In this document: in pieces, positions 1-8,131 of the stretch
How the letters are laid out: every line of letters starts with the position of its first letter
How positions within the stretch are numbered: the stretch's first letter is position 1
NCBI GenBank assembly: GCA_035411585.1
Contig: DAONTI010000001.1
Span: 62,001 to 126,000, forward strand
Source: MWDV01 sp002070715
GTDB taxonomy: Bacteria > Verrucomicrobiota > Verrucomicrobiia > Limisphaerales > MWDV01
Reading direction: 5' to 3'
DNA length: 64,000 bases
Translations under genes and position numbers: made by a program
The notes under the pieces: generated by a model
Told to the model about the DNA's origin: nothing
Seen by the model: the letters and a program-made list of their open reading frames with translations, nothing else
The model's database searches: none

Positions 1-756
1 GCGCGACTGGAGGCGATTGACGGCGCGATACGCGCCCAGTACGGCCTGACGACGGATCAGGCGGCGGTGGGGCTTCTGGATCTGCGCCAGCAACACCTGG
101 CCCTGATCCATCCGGACCGGCAGGAATATGCGGCGAGCGTTCCCAAGATTGGCATTCTGCTCGCCTATTTTCATCTCCACCCCGGGGCGGCAACTAATCT
201 GGACGCGCAGACGCGCCACGAACTGGGGTTGATGGTCAAAGCGTCGAGCAATGAAATGGCCACGCGGTTTTCCCGGGAATTGGGGCTGCGCCAAATCCAG
301 GACGTGCTGAACGCGTATCAATTTTACGACCCCAAACAGGGCGGCGGTATCTGGGTGGGCAAACATTACGGCCAGGGCAGCGAGCGGATCGGGGATCCGC
401 TGGACGATCATTCCCATGCGGCGACGGTGCGGCAATTGCTGCGGTACTTCCTGCGGCTGGAGCAGGGCACGTTGGTGTCGCCGGCGGCCTCGCGGGTGAT
501 GCGCGAGATTTTTGCGTCGCCGGAGATTCCCCACGACAACATCAAATTTGTGAAAGGCCTGGCGGATCGGGACGTGCAAATCCTTCGCAAATGGGGCACC
601 TGGCAGGATTGGCGGCACGACGCGGCGATCGTCTCCGGTCCGGGCCGGCATTACATTTTGGCGGCGCTCACGCGGCATCCGCGCGGGGATGATTACCTGG
701 TGGCGCTGGCGCGGGCGGTGGATGATTTGATGCAGGATCAATCCGTCGGGAAGTGA
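1..756 (+). CDS. Class A beta-lactamase-like serine hydrolase (5' end missing)
   Basis: The reading frame is open from the first base, so the N-terminus lies outside the window. In the visible 251 codons, an SxxK motif (SVPK, residues 46-49) and an SSN triad (82-84) match the active-site Ser/Lys and SDN-like elements of the penicillin-binding/class A beta-lactamase fold. A KWG near codon 200 could stand in for the KTG motif. The family includes beta-lactamases and cell-wall amidohydrolases. The diverged SSN and KWG motifs argue against a confident resistance call, and a peptidoglycan or esterase role is equally possible. The export signal, if any, is not visible. Confidence 0.75.
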   Translation, partial: ARLEAIDGAIRAQYGLTTDQAAVGLLDLRQQHLALIHPDRQEYAASVPKIGILLAYFHLHPGAATNLDAQTRHELGLMVKASSNEMATRFSRELGLRQIQDVLNAYQFYDPKQGGGIWVGKHYGQGSERIGDPLDDHSHAATVRQLLRYFLRLEQGTLVSPAASRVMREIFASPEIPHDNIKFVKGLADRDVQILRKWGTWQDWRHDAAIVSGPGRHYILAALTRHPRGDDYLVALARAVDDLMQDQSVGK

Positions 757-864
757 TCCGGCACGTCCAGGGGGCGGGCGTCCCTGAATTGTCCGGCCCC
801 AGTGACACGGGCCGCGCCCCAATCGTCGCTTGTGCCGGCAGCGGGATGTCCGCATCATTGTCGC

Positions 865-1746
865 ATGCCCAAAATTGCCGTAGCCATCATTCACGGCATT
901 GGCGCGCAAAAACCGAATTTTGCCGAGCCAATGCGAAAGGAGCTGACCAAACGATTTGCCGCCCTCATCGAAGGACTGGCCACCCGACCCGCTGCGGAAC
1001 TGGTCATCGAGCCGGTGTATTGGGCCGAGGTGTTGCAGGCGGAGGAGGACAAATTGTGGGCTTGTTTGGCCACGGGCAGCCGGATGAATTACAAGGCGTT
1101 GCGCCGGTTCATGGTCAACTTTGCCGCCGATGCCATTGCCTATCAACCCGCGCCGCGCGAGCGCAATGCCTACGAAAAGATCCACCAAGAGTTTGCCCGG
1201 ACCCTGAACCGGTTGGCGGCCGCGGCCGGGGCCGGCGCGCCGCTGGTGGTCATTGCGCACAGTCTGGGCACGGTGATCGCCAGCAATTTTCTTTACGATT
1301 TGCAAAAGCAAACGGAAAACCGCCGGCGCCGGTTTCTGCCCGCCGCCGTGCGGCAAACCATGGCGGCGACACCGCTGACTTGGGGCGAGACCTTTACGGC
1401 CTTTTACACGTTCGGCAGTCCGATCGCGTTGTGGAGTTTGCGTTACCGGGAGTTTGGCCAGCCCATTCGCGTGCCGTCGCCCGCCCTGGCCGCGCATCAT
1501 CCCCATCTGCCGGCCGTGGCCGAGTGGATCAATTTTTACGATCCCGACGACATCATTGGCTATCCGCTGAAACAGCTCAACGAGGCCTATCGCGCGGTGG
1601 TGACGGAAGATCGCCGGGTCAACGTGGGCGGCGCGCTGAGCAGTTGGAATCCCCTTTCCCACAATGCCTATTGGACGGATAACGATGTGACCAAACCCAT
1701 CGCAGCCGGATTGGCCCGTCTGTGGCAGCGCGCCAACGGGCTTTGA
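865..1746 (+). CDS. Alpha/beta hydrolase, lipase-like
   Basis: This 293-aa protein opens with a beta-strand and IHGIG motif (residues about 5-13), typical of the oxyanion-hole strand of alpha/beta hydrolases. It carries the nucleophile elbow AHSLG with Ser133. Candidate Asp residues lie in the FYDPDD segment near residue 235, and a His follows near the C-terminus. An upstream in-frame start at 802 exists, but the extra residues are unlike a signal peptide and homology to the fold begins at MPKIAVAI, so ATG 865 is preferred. It is probably cytoplasmic; the substrate cannot be read from sequence. The overlapping frame at 753-1682 is a shadow. Confidence 0.75.
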   Translation: MPKIAVAIIHGIGAQKPNFAEPMRKELTKRFAALIEGLATRPAAELVIEPVYWAEVLQAEEDKLWACLATGSRMNYKALRRFMVNFAADAIAYQPAPRERNAYEKIHQEFARTLNRLAAAAGAGAPLVVIAHSLGTVIASNFLYDLQKQTENRRRRFLPAAVRQTMAATPLTWGETFTAFYTFGSPIALWSLRYREFGQPIRVPSPALAAHHPHLPAVAEWINFYDPDDIIGYPLKQLNEAYRAVVTEDRRVNVGGALSSWNPLSHNAYWTDNDVTKPIAAGLARLWQRANGL

Positions 1747-2069
1747 CGGAGACTGGGCGGGCCGAGGGGTGAAGCGAGCCGGAAGCGGCCAAATGCCCGG
1801 TGCCGTCGCAATTGAGAGGCCAAATCGTCTTCCTTCCGAATCCCAACCGCATCTCACGTGCAAGACAGGATGGACGGCGTTTCCCAATAAATACCGTTAT
1901 CGTTATCTCCAATCCTCACCCTCAGCCCTGTTTACACAGTGTAAAATCGAGTGCGGAGGCCAACCGATTTAATCCCAAAAAAGTTTATTTTTTTCTTGCC
2001 GCATCCGCTTGGAGAGCATAAAGTCGGGCCGTAATTGACAGAATACTGGACCAAAACAACAGCTGTATT
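1747..2069. other. Intergenic region, 323 bp, no gene seen
   Basis: The stretch is noticeably more AT-rich towards its 3' end, with T-runs around 1985-1993. It must hold the promoter of the PEP-CTERM gene that follows. A TTGACA hexamer occurs at 2035-2040, but no good -10 box sits 16-18 bp downstream of it, so no promoter is called. Two short open frames here have no recognisable features. Confidence 0.5.
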
Positions 2070-2885
2070 ATGCAAATGACTTCAACGAAAAAATGTCTTG
2101 TTGTGATTGCTGCCGCGGCTCTCACTGCGGCCTATGGATGGGCGCAGACGCCGATTCTTAGTTATAGTTTCCCCGCGTCTTGGGATGGTACCGGGACCAT
2201 GGTGACCGATCTAAGCGCTGGCGGCAACAACGGTAGCATCAAGGTCACCCCTTCCTTATCCCCGACCGTTCCTTCGTGGGCTGCCATGGGTACCCAATCG
2301 CTCAACACCAGCGGGGGAAGCATTTTGACGGATAACACGTTGCAGTTGAATAATGCGGCAGTTGCCGCCGCCGGCGGGTTTAGTTACGACGTTTCTTTTC
2401 TCTGGGATGGCACTCACCGATCGAATTGGGGAAGTGTCCAAAAAATCCTGGATTACGCCGGCACGGAATCGTTGCAACTGGTGACCTCAGACGGAGGGCA
2501 AGCGAATCTGATCATGCGGTTCGACGATAGCCAAGACGTTCTGAGCACCGTTATTTTACCGGATACCTGGTATTCGGTGTCGGTGCAATTCGATACCCAA
2601 GGCAATACGGTGGACGGCAATGGGGATCTAGCCGGGGTGGTCAGCATGGCGATCAATGGAGGCTCGCCTCTTTCGGCGGCGGCAACCAAGACCAAAAAGG
2701 GTGATGATTTAGTACGGGGCATCGGGATTGGTCAGTTGGCCTTGGCCAACCATCTGGTTTATCTGGATGGGCTGATTTATGATCCGTCTGTCTCGTTGGG
2801 TGTCACGGTGATTCCCGAGCCGACCACTCTGTCCTTAGTCGGTTTGGGGGGCTTGCTGCTGTTCATCCGCCGCAAAAAAGCCTGA
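2070..2885 (+). CDS. PEP-CTERM sorting domain protein, LamG/concanavalin-like
   Basis: This 271-aa exported protein has an N-terminal signal peptide (a KK pair followed by an Ala-rich core to about residue 25, AWAQ-like end). The beta-rich body resembles LamG/concanavalin A-like laminin domains found in Verrucomicrobiota. The C-terminus is a textbook PEP-CTERM tail: IPEPTT at about 248-253, a hydrophobic segment rich in Leu and Gly, and a basic RRKK end. Such tails are cleaved by exosortase and direct proteins to the cell surface or the exopolysaccharide matrix. No exosortase gene is in this window. ATG 2076 is an alternative start; neither has a clear ribosome binding site. Confidence 0.88.
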   Translation: MQMTSTKKCLVVIAAAALTAAYGWAQTPILSYSFPASWDGTGTMVTDLSAGGNNGSIKVTPSLSPTVPSWAAMGTQSLNTSGGSILTDNTLQLNNAAVAAAGGFSYDVSFLWDGTHRSNWGSVQKILDYAGTESLQLVTSDGGQANLIMRFDDSQDVLSTVILPDTWYSVSVQFDTQGNTVDGNGDLAGVVSMAINGGSPLSAAATKTKKGDDLVRGIGIGQLALANHLVYLDGLIYDPSVSLGVTVIPEPTTLSLVGLGGLLLFIRRKKA

Positions 2886-2903
2886 GCCGAGTTTTCTCGC
2901 ACA

Positions 2904-2943
2904 CCGCAAGGATTGCCTGCAAAGGCAGTTCTTGCGGTTTTTT
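2904..2943 (+). terminator. Rho-independent terminator after the PEP-CTERM gene
   Basis: CCGCAAG (2904-2910) pairs exactly with CTTGCGG (2931-2937). Inside it, TGCC and GGCA can extend the stem, and six T residues follow directly. It lies 19 bp after the stop codon. Confidence 0.8.
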
Positions 2944-3256
2944 GTTTGGTTGAAAACGGTCTCAACGGATCGCCGCCATAAAATGGTCAGGCAGCGTTTG
3001 GCTGGTGAAAGGGATCCCGATAAAGCAAAAAATCATCAGCCTATAGCGGTTTAACTAAAACTGTGGCCGTGACGGGAGCGCGGACTTGAGCCCGCTTCCG
3101 CGTGATATCGGTCACCGTTTTAGTTGATTTGCTCTAGCCATCGGGAAGGACAGCCTGCCGGCATTAAAATATATCCTCCAATGATGCGAATAGGCGGATA
3201 GGGAATAAACCGTTTGCCCGCCACCTCGGCCGCAGCCTCATGGACCGCCACCGGGT
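2944..3256. other. Intergenic region between convergent genes
   Basis: This is non-coding. The recognisable content is the nested inverted repeat at 3053-3125, listed separately. The rest shows no gene. The neighbouring genes converge here, so no promoter is required. Confidence 0.5.
3053..3125. repeat. 73-bp nested inverted repeat
   Basis: The outer arms AACTAAAAC (3053-3061) and GTTTTAGTT (3117-3125) are perfect 9-bp complements. Inside them GTGAC (3069-3073) pairs with GTCAC (3111-3115), and CGCGG (3079-3083) pairs with CCGCG (3098-3102). The arrangement resembles a small REP- or MITE-type palindrome. It has no T-run on either side, so it is not an intrinsic terminator. Confidence 0.6.
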
Positions 3257-4666
3257 TCAGGCCAGCTTCCACGGCGCGCGATACGTCCGGGTCAGGAGCT
3301 GGCTCGCTTCGGCGTCGTCAATGATGATTTCGCGGGCGGCGTCCCAACGGATTTTCCGGCCCACGAGCATGGCAATTAATCCCAAGTGCCCGGGAATGGC
3401 GGAGTGATGCGCGGTTTCCACCGGCGTGATGGTCGGCTGCCGCGTTTTCACGCAGTCGAGGAAGTTACGCCAGTGATTGTCGGATTCGTAAAGCTTGATC
3501 CGGCGCAGGTCATCGGGCAGGCGGCGGCGGTCGGCCCAATCGGGGTTCGACGCTTCGAAGGCGTTGCCGCGATTGACCCAGACCCAACCATCCGTGCCAA
3601 TCCATTTCGTGCCGTTGCGAATGTCGTCGTGGCCCCCGGCCATGACCATCTCGACATCGTTCGGGTATTTCGCCGTGATGCGGTACTTCGTGCAGGTGTT
3701 CCAAATGGCGTTGCGGGGCGGGAACTCGCCGGTCGCCTCGACCTCAAGCGGGCCGGAGTTGTCGCTATCCATGCCCCAGTGGGCGATGTCGCCGTGGTGG
3801 CCGATCCAATCCAGCAACTGGCCGCCGCCGGTGTTGTAATTCCAGCGCCAGTTCATAAACACGCGGGTGCGAATGTAGGGTTCCATCTGGGCGGGGCCGA
3901 TCCATAAATTGTAATCCAGTTCGGGCGGCGGCTCGGAAACGGCCAAATCCCAGGCCGGGGTGCCGGGCACGATCCGGGACAGGTCCTTGGGATGATCCGG
4001 CAGCGTCGCCAGTTTTTCCATCAACGCTTTGACGGTGCCCGCAAAATCGTGATGCCCCGCCGGCAATCCCACCTCCACCCGCCGTAATTTGCCGATCAAT
4101 CCGTTGCGGACAACCTCCGCGCCGTAATGGAAGTTCCGTTCCGAGCGCTGCCACGAACCGGTTTGCCAGACGCGCCGATGATGTTGCACCGCCTTCACGA
4201 TGGCCTGTTGCTCGGCGATGGTGCGGGCCAGCGGTTTCTCGCCGTAAATGTCCTTCCCGTTCTTCGCCGCCTCGACGGCGAGCAGCGCATGCCAGTGATC
4301 CGGCACGGCCAGCATCACCGCGTCAATATCCGGGCGGGCCATCATTTCGCGGAAATCATGATAGGGCCGGCAGTCTTGATTTTTGTAATGGCCGTTGACG
4401 CGATCCAGCGCCTTCTGGAGGTTGTTCCGGTCCAGATCGCACGCGGCGACAATCTGACAATCCTTGAACCCGAGGAAGTTTCCGGTATTGCCCGGGCCCA
4501 TCATGCCCCAGCCGACGATGCCCATGGTGGTGCGTTCGGAGGGTGCGGGTTGGTCGCCCCGGCCCAGGGCGCTGCGGGGTACCAGGGTGGGCGCGGCCAT
4601 GGCCAGACCGCTGAGCGCCAGAAAACGACGGCGGGTGAGGGGGGAGTGAACGGGAGTTGGTTTCAT
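3257..4666 (-). CDS. Tat-exported Gfo/Idh/MocA family oxidoreductase (1)
   Basis: This 469-aa protein starts with a twin-arginine type leader (RRRFLALSG at about 12-20, followed by an Ala-rich stretch). The Rossmann segment (IVGWGMMGPGN) near residue 50 binds NAD(P). The EKP motif at 143-145 is the family's conserved dinucleotide-binding and catalytic loop. The C-terminal half matches the alpha/beta substrate domain of this family. Such exported copies are greatly expanded in Verrucomicrobiota and Planctomycetota and are thought to modify sugars, but the substrate cannot be assigned. It follows a second family member by 24 bp on the same strand, so the two are likely co-transcribed. Confidence 0.9.
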   Translation of the reverse strand: MKPTPVHSPLTRRRFLALSGLAMAAPTLVPRSALGRGDQPAPSERTTMGIVGWGMMGPGNTGNFLGFKDCQIVAACDLDRNNLQKALDRVNGHYKNQDCRPYHDFREMMARPDIDAVMLAVPDHWHALLAVEAAKNGKDIYGEKPLARTIAEQQAIVKAVQHHRRVWQTGSWQRSERNFHYGAEVVRNGLIGKLRRVEVGLPAGHHDFAGTVKALMEKLATLPDHPKDLSRIVPGTPAWDLAVSEPPPELDYNLWIGPAQMEPYIRTRVFMNWRWNYNTGGGQLLDWIGHHGDIAHWGMDSDNSGPLEVEATGEFPPRNAIWNTCTKYRITAKYPNDVEMVMAGGHDDIRNGTKWIGTDGWVWVNRGNAFEASNPDWADRRRLPDDLRRIKLYESDNHWRNFLDCVKTRQPTITPVETAHHSAIPGHLGLIAMLVGRKIRWDAAREIIIDDAEASQLLTRTYRAPWKLA

Positions 4667-4690
4667 GGAATGATCAATACGCTGGGATGG

Positions 4691-6085
4691 TTAAAAAATG
4701 CCGGTGCGCCAACCTTCACGATAAGTGCGCCGGAGGAATGAATTGGCCGCGGAATGATTGGTGATTCTCGCCTGGACGGGGTCCCAGATCAATTTTTGGT
4801 CCGGCACCCGAACCGCCACCGTGCCCAGCAGCACCGCCTCCGTCATGGGCCCGGTTTGGGCGAAGTGCGATTCCGTTTGGGTCAACCCCAGACAGGCATC
4901 CACGAAATGATGGTAATGATCGCGCGGTGCCGGTTTGGAGCGGGGTAGATGTTCAAATTTGTCTTCCGGCAACAGGATCGGCGCGTGCCCCAGTTCCAGC
5001 AGGAGCGCCCCTTCCGTGCCGAGGAACAGGGCCGCTTCCGGTGGATAATCCTTCACCGAGTACAAGGCGCGAATGCTTTCCGGCGGATAGAAATCACCGT
5101 CAAACCATTCCACCGGGAGCGTTTTGTCCGCAGTCAGTGCGTTGCCGGGAAACGTCCAAGTAATGTGTTGTCCCTGCGGCCAGGTATCCGCCCGGCGCGC
5201 GGGCGAGTTCTTCCAAGACGCCTGCACTTCCGCCACCACCTCCCGGGGCGGTTGCAAATTCAGTCCTTTCCAGACGGCATCGAACAGGTGGCAACCGATG
5301 TCGCCCGACCAGCCGGTGCCAAAGTCCTGCCAGGCACGCCATCGAGTCGGATGATAAAGCTGGCTGGCATACGGACGGACCGGGGCGGTGCCCAGCCACC
5401 AATCCCACTGGAGCTCCGGCGGCGGCGGACTGCCCGTGTCCGGACGCGGTCCCGGCAGGCGATAATTCTCCACGGCACCGGGACGGTTGGCGCTCAGATA
5501 AACCTGTTTGATCCGGCCCACCGCGCCTTCGCGCAACAGCTGCACGGCGCTGCGTTCGCCCGGGCCCGAGGCCATCTGGGTGCCCAGTTGCGTGACCACC
5601 TTGCGTTCCCCGGCCGCCCGGGTGAGCGCCCGCACCTCCGCCACGTCGTGACACATCGGTTTCTGGCAATAAACATGTTTGCCGCGTTCGATGGCCCGAT
5701 ACGCAATCGGGAAGTGCATGTGATCCGGCACGGATACACTCACGGTATCCACGCGTTCCGCCTCCGCCTCCAGCAACTCCCGCCAGTCGGCGTAGCGGCG
5801 CGCGTCCGGAAACGCTTGGGCCGTCCGGTCGAGTGCGAGGCGATCCACGTCACACACCGCCGCGATCCGCACCCGCGGGTGGCGCGCCAGCGTGTTTAAG
5901 TCGTGCCACCCCATGCCCCCGACGCCAATGGCGGCGTGGTTCAGTTGGGAGTTGGGCGTTGTGGCGTGCGCGAAGGCGGGGCGAAACGCCGGGACCGACA
6001 AGCCCGCCAGTGCCGCGGTTTGCAGGAAACCCCGGCGGGTGAAACGGCGTCGGCCGGGCGCAGCCGAAGACGGTTGTGCGCGCAT
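4691..6085 (-). CDS. Tat-exported Gfo/Idh/MocA family oxidoreductase (2)
   Basis: This 464-aa paralogue of the adjacent gene has a twin-arginine leader (RRRFTRRGFLQTAAL near residues 12-26). Its Rossmann loop is GVGGMGW, and QKP (141-143) replaces the more usual EKP. The start at 6085 is chosen because it places the RR motif close to the N-terminus; an in-frame ATG at 6124 would add 13 residues. As first gene of the pair it probably carries the promoter for both. Two different family members exported together could act in sequence on one carbohydrate, but this is inference. Confidence 0.88.
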   Translation of the reverse strand: MRAQPSSAAPGRRRFTRRGFLQTAALAGLSVPAFRPAFAHATTPNSQLNHAAIGVGGMGWHDLNTLARHPRVRIAAVCDVDRLALDRTAQAFPDARRYADWRELLEAEAERVDTVSVSVPDHMHFPIAYRAIERGKHVYCQKPMCHDVAEVRALTRAAGERKVVTQLGTQMASGPGERSAVQLLREGAVGRIKQVYLSANRPGAVENYRLPGPRPDTGSPPPPELQWDWWLGTAPVRPYASQLYHPTRWRAWQDFGTGWSGDIGCHLFDAVWKGLNLQPPREVVAEVQASWKNSPARRADTWPQGQHITWTFPGNALTADKTLPVEWFDGDFYPPESIRALYSVKDYPPEAALFLGTEGALLLELGHAPILLPEDKFEHLPRSKPAPRDHYHHFVDACLGLTQTESHFAQTGPMTEAVLLGTVAVRVPDQKLIWDPVQARITNHSAANSFLRRTYREGWRTGIF

Positions 6086-6198
6086 AACGGGAACAAAGCA
6101 TGGCGCACCGGAGGACGAATTCAAGCGCGAATCTGGCGGAAACTATTTTGTTCGGCCCGGCTTCTGAATTGGCGGTTCAGTCCGGTATTCGGGGAGAA

Positions 6199-6831
6199 TC
6201 AAGGCAGAGTCGTGTGAGGAGACAGATATTTGAACGCCTGGCCAAACAATCCCAAGGCGAAGATGCCCAACAACAAAGCCAGCAAACGCAGGACCAACCG
6301 ATACCCCGGTCCAGTCAGCAGTTTCCGGGAACGCCCGGCCAGCACCGCAATGAGCACTTTGGACCCGACCAGCAAGAGATAGAAACCGAACAAAAACAAC
6401 ACCGCGGCAATCCAATGCTGGGCAAGAGCCGTGGCAAGGGTCGCGGCGCCCACCGTCAACCAGAACAGCCAGGGATGCGGACTGAGCAGATTGGTGAGCA
6501 ACCCTTTGGACCACGACCGGGGGCGGTTCACGGCAGGCGCCGTGTCCGGAGGATTCCCCGGACGCAAGGATTCCCAAGCCAGATAAAGCACAAAAAAACC
6601 GCCGGCGAGGGAAACGATTCCCAGCAGGAATCGCATTTCCGCCAGTCGCGCCGCGAAGAAAACCGCCACCAGAATGAGCGGGGCATCCGTCAGCAGTGGC
6701 GTGAAGGCGACCTTGCAACCTTCGCGGGGGCCATGCCGCAGAGTTTGAGAAAGCACCAAGGCCAGCAACGGTCCGGGTGACAATCCGGCCGCGAGTCCCA
6801 GCAATACTCCAGTAGCCAGCGCCGTCAGCAT
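6199..6831 (-). CDS. LysE/RhtB family amino-acid exporter
   Basis: This 210-aa integral membrane protein is close to the usual 200-210 aa for LysE/RhtB transporters. The N-terminal segment with GLAAGLSPGPLLALV is the typical first helix carrying the conserved SPGP. About six hydrophobic segments follow. The start at 6831 begins exactly at the family N-terminus; the longer open frame to 7023 adds a hydrophilic, unrelated leader that overlaps repeat sequence. The family exports amino acids or related small molecules; the specific substrate is unknown. Confidence 0.85.
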   Translation of the reverse strand: MLTALATGVLLGLAAGLSPGPLLALVLSQTLRHGPREGCKVAFTPLLTDAPLILVAVFFAARLAEMRFLLGIVSLAGGFFVLYLAWESLRPGNPPDTAPAVNRPRSWSKGLLTNLLSPHPWLFWLTVGAATLATALAQHWIAAVLFLFGFYLLLVGSKVLIAVLAGRSRKLLTGPGYRLVLRLLALLLGIFALGLFGQAFKYLSPHTTLP

Positions 6832-6975
6832 CTCGGAACAGGCGGGAGGAGGATTTGCGCCGTCATCGTCATCAGTTTGCCGGAAAAAATGCCGCCGCCT
6901 CCCCGTGCTGTCCAGCGAGGTTTTGGGTCGCCTTGCAGCCCGCTGAACCAACGCACCTCCATCGCATTTCTGGGA

Positions 6976-6997
6976 GGGACAAGTTCCACCTTGTCCC
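6976..6997. repeat. GGGACAAG hairpin
   Basis: GGGACAAG (6976-6983) and CTTGTCCC (6990-6997) form a perfect 8-bp stem around a 6-nt loop. No T-run follows on either strand. It looks like one more unit of the surrounding repeat island. Confidence 0.55.
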
Positions 6998-7141
6998 CAT
7001 TCACTTCGCAAACCCGCGTCCATAACCCCAGACTATGATGGAAATTCTTTACGATCTTCGGGTTCTTTTGCGGCAGAATTCTTTCTGACGAATACGCCCG
7101 CGGACGGATGCCGTCCAAAAACCGATACATTTATCCGGCGC

Positions 7142-7233
7142 ATGAATGAACGCGCAGCGTCATGGAGTGCGGCCGTCCTCTGCCGCTTTCCAGTATGGCA
7201 CTGGGTGGAATTGGGGAGCGCACCCGCCCCGGG
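7142..7233. repeat. Direct repeat, copy 1
   Basis: This matches 7558-7649 over about 92 bp with roughly ten mismatches by eye. Both copies share the core segments GTCCTCTGCCGCTTTCC and TGGCACTGGGTGGAATTGG. It is non-coding. Confidence 0.75.
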
Positions 7234-7505
7234 TGCAGTTCGACGTGCCTCGCGTCGAACACTGACTCGGGCAAGTGAGGTGAACCGTAGGATGCGTTGG
7301 AACGGTCGTCGTTTCCGGCGGACGAGGCGTCCGCCGGCACACGCGAGGCGCGCATGCTCCCCAGTCGCAGTGGAGTCGTGGCGGCTTAACTGCGTCGTGA
7401 AGCAGTCGGTTAATGGCATTGGCCACTTGGTGTTGGGCGGGCGGGGTTGTTGGCATGGTTCGATAGTTGTGTGTGGAAGCTCTCCACATCCTTGTTTTAT
7501 CAAAA

Positions 7506-7523
7506 GCGCCAGAGGGCTGGCGC
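7506..7523. repeat. GCGCCAG hairpin
   Basis: GCGCCAG (7506-7512) and CTGGCGC (7517-7523) pair perfectly around AGGG. A third CTGGCGC occurs just downstream, so alternative pairing is possible. It is part of the repeat island. Confidence 0.55.
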
Positions 7524-7557
7524 AATCCAAAAGCTGGCGCCTGGACCCGGCACGCGG

Positions 7558-7649
7558 ATGGATGAGCGCGAAGTGTCGTGGAGTGCGGCAGTCCTCTGCC
7601 GCTTTCCGGCATGGCACTGGGTGGAATTGGGGAGCGCACCTGTCCCGGG
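7558..7649. repeat. Direct repeat, copy 2
   Basis: Second copy of the repeat at 7142-7233, in the same orientation, about 416 bp downstream. The two copies diverge after GGAGCGCACC, where each continues into unrelated sequence. Confidence 0.75.
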
Positions 7650-7694
7650 GCGCGTCTTGGTGATGAATTCATTTGTCCTGAAGGGACACAATCT

Positions 7695-7802
7695 GAATAG
7701 CCGTGGGTGACCACCCACGGTGTTGAACGGCGGGCATCTGCGACCCCAACGGGGTCGAATGGAATTGGGGATGCATCCGTGGGCGGAAGCCCACGACTAT
7801 TC
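7695..7802. repeat. 108-bp element with terminal inverted repeats and three hairpins
   Basis: The ends GAATAGCCGTGGG (7695-7707) and CCCACGACTATTC (7790-7802) are inverted copies matching at 12 of 13 positions. Inside are three strong stems: CCGTGGGTG/CACCCACGG (7701-7720), CGACCCC/GGGGTCG (7741-7757) and CGTGGGC/GCCCACG with a GGAA loop (7778-7795). It has no coding potential. Confidence 0.75.
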
Positions 7803-7871
7803 AGGTTTGACCGCGTTGCGGCCATCAAATCGAGAACATGCAGGATGGCCCAAAACGAAGCACTGACTATA

Positions 7872-7956
7872 GCTCCGTCAGGAGCGGCATATTTGTAGGC
7901 TCAACACCAACACCATTTCCAGCCCCGCGGGGCGGCATATTCCGCTCCTTCGGAGC
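7872..7956. repeat. String of GCTCC-type hairpins
   Basis: Three short stems follow one another: GCTCC/GGAGC with a GTCA loop (7872-7885), GCCCC/GGGGC (7922-7933), and GCTCC/GGAGC with a TTC loop (7944-7956). The first two are each followed by GGCATAT, so this is a decayed tandem of one repeat unit. Confidence 0.65.
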
Positions 7957-8131
7957 TTGGATAATATCTTGGAGGCTGTGGCTATAAAGCTGTCGCACCT
8001 CCGGCGCTTCCTTTTTGAAACCCGACGGGAATTTCATCTGGCTGGCGGGCAGTTTCCATATATTGGAAGGAGTCAACACCGGGGGGCCAAATTTCTTGCG
8101 CTTTCACGAGGCTGTTTGAACAATCTTAACG

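Larger units (their letters stand above)
6832..8131. other. Non-coding repeat island, 1.3 kb
   Basis: No credible gene is present between the LysE-type exporter and mutS. Several long open frames cross the region but consist of Arg/Pro/Ser-rich translations of repeats. The island contains at least five kinds of hairpin or repeat unit: a GGGACAAG hairpin (6976-6997), a direct repeat of about 92 bp in two copies, a GCGCCAG hairpin (7506-7523), a three-hairpin element with terminal inverted repeats (7695-7802), and a string of GCTCC-type hairpins (7872-7956). It may also hold the mutS promoter near 8050-8130. Confidence 0.75.

Noticed and set aside
753..1682. Open frame of 309 codons on the plus strand
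   Set aside because: It overlaps the alpha/beta hydrolase in another frame and is rich in Arg, Gly and Ala with no domain.
6825..7130. Open frame of 101 codons upstream of the LysE-type exporter
   Set aside because: It runs through the GGGACAAG hairpin repeat and has no protein-like features.
7142..7828. Open frames on both strands in the repeat island
   Set aside because: They are translations of repeats and hairpins, without domains, and overlap each other.
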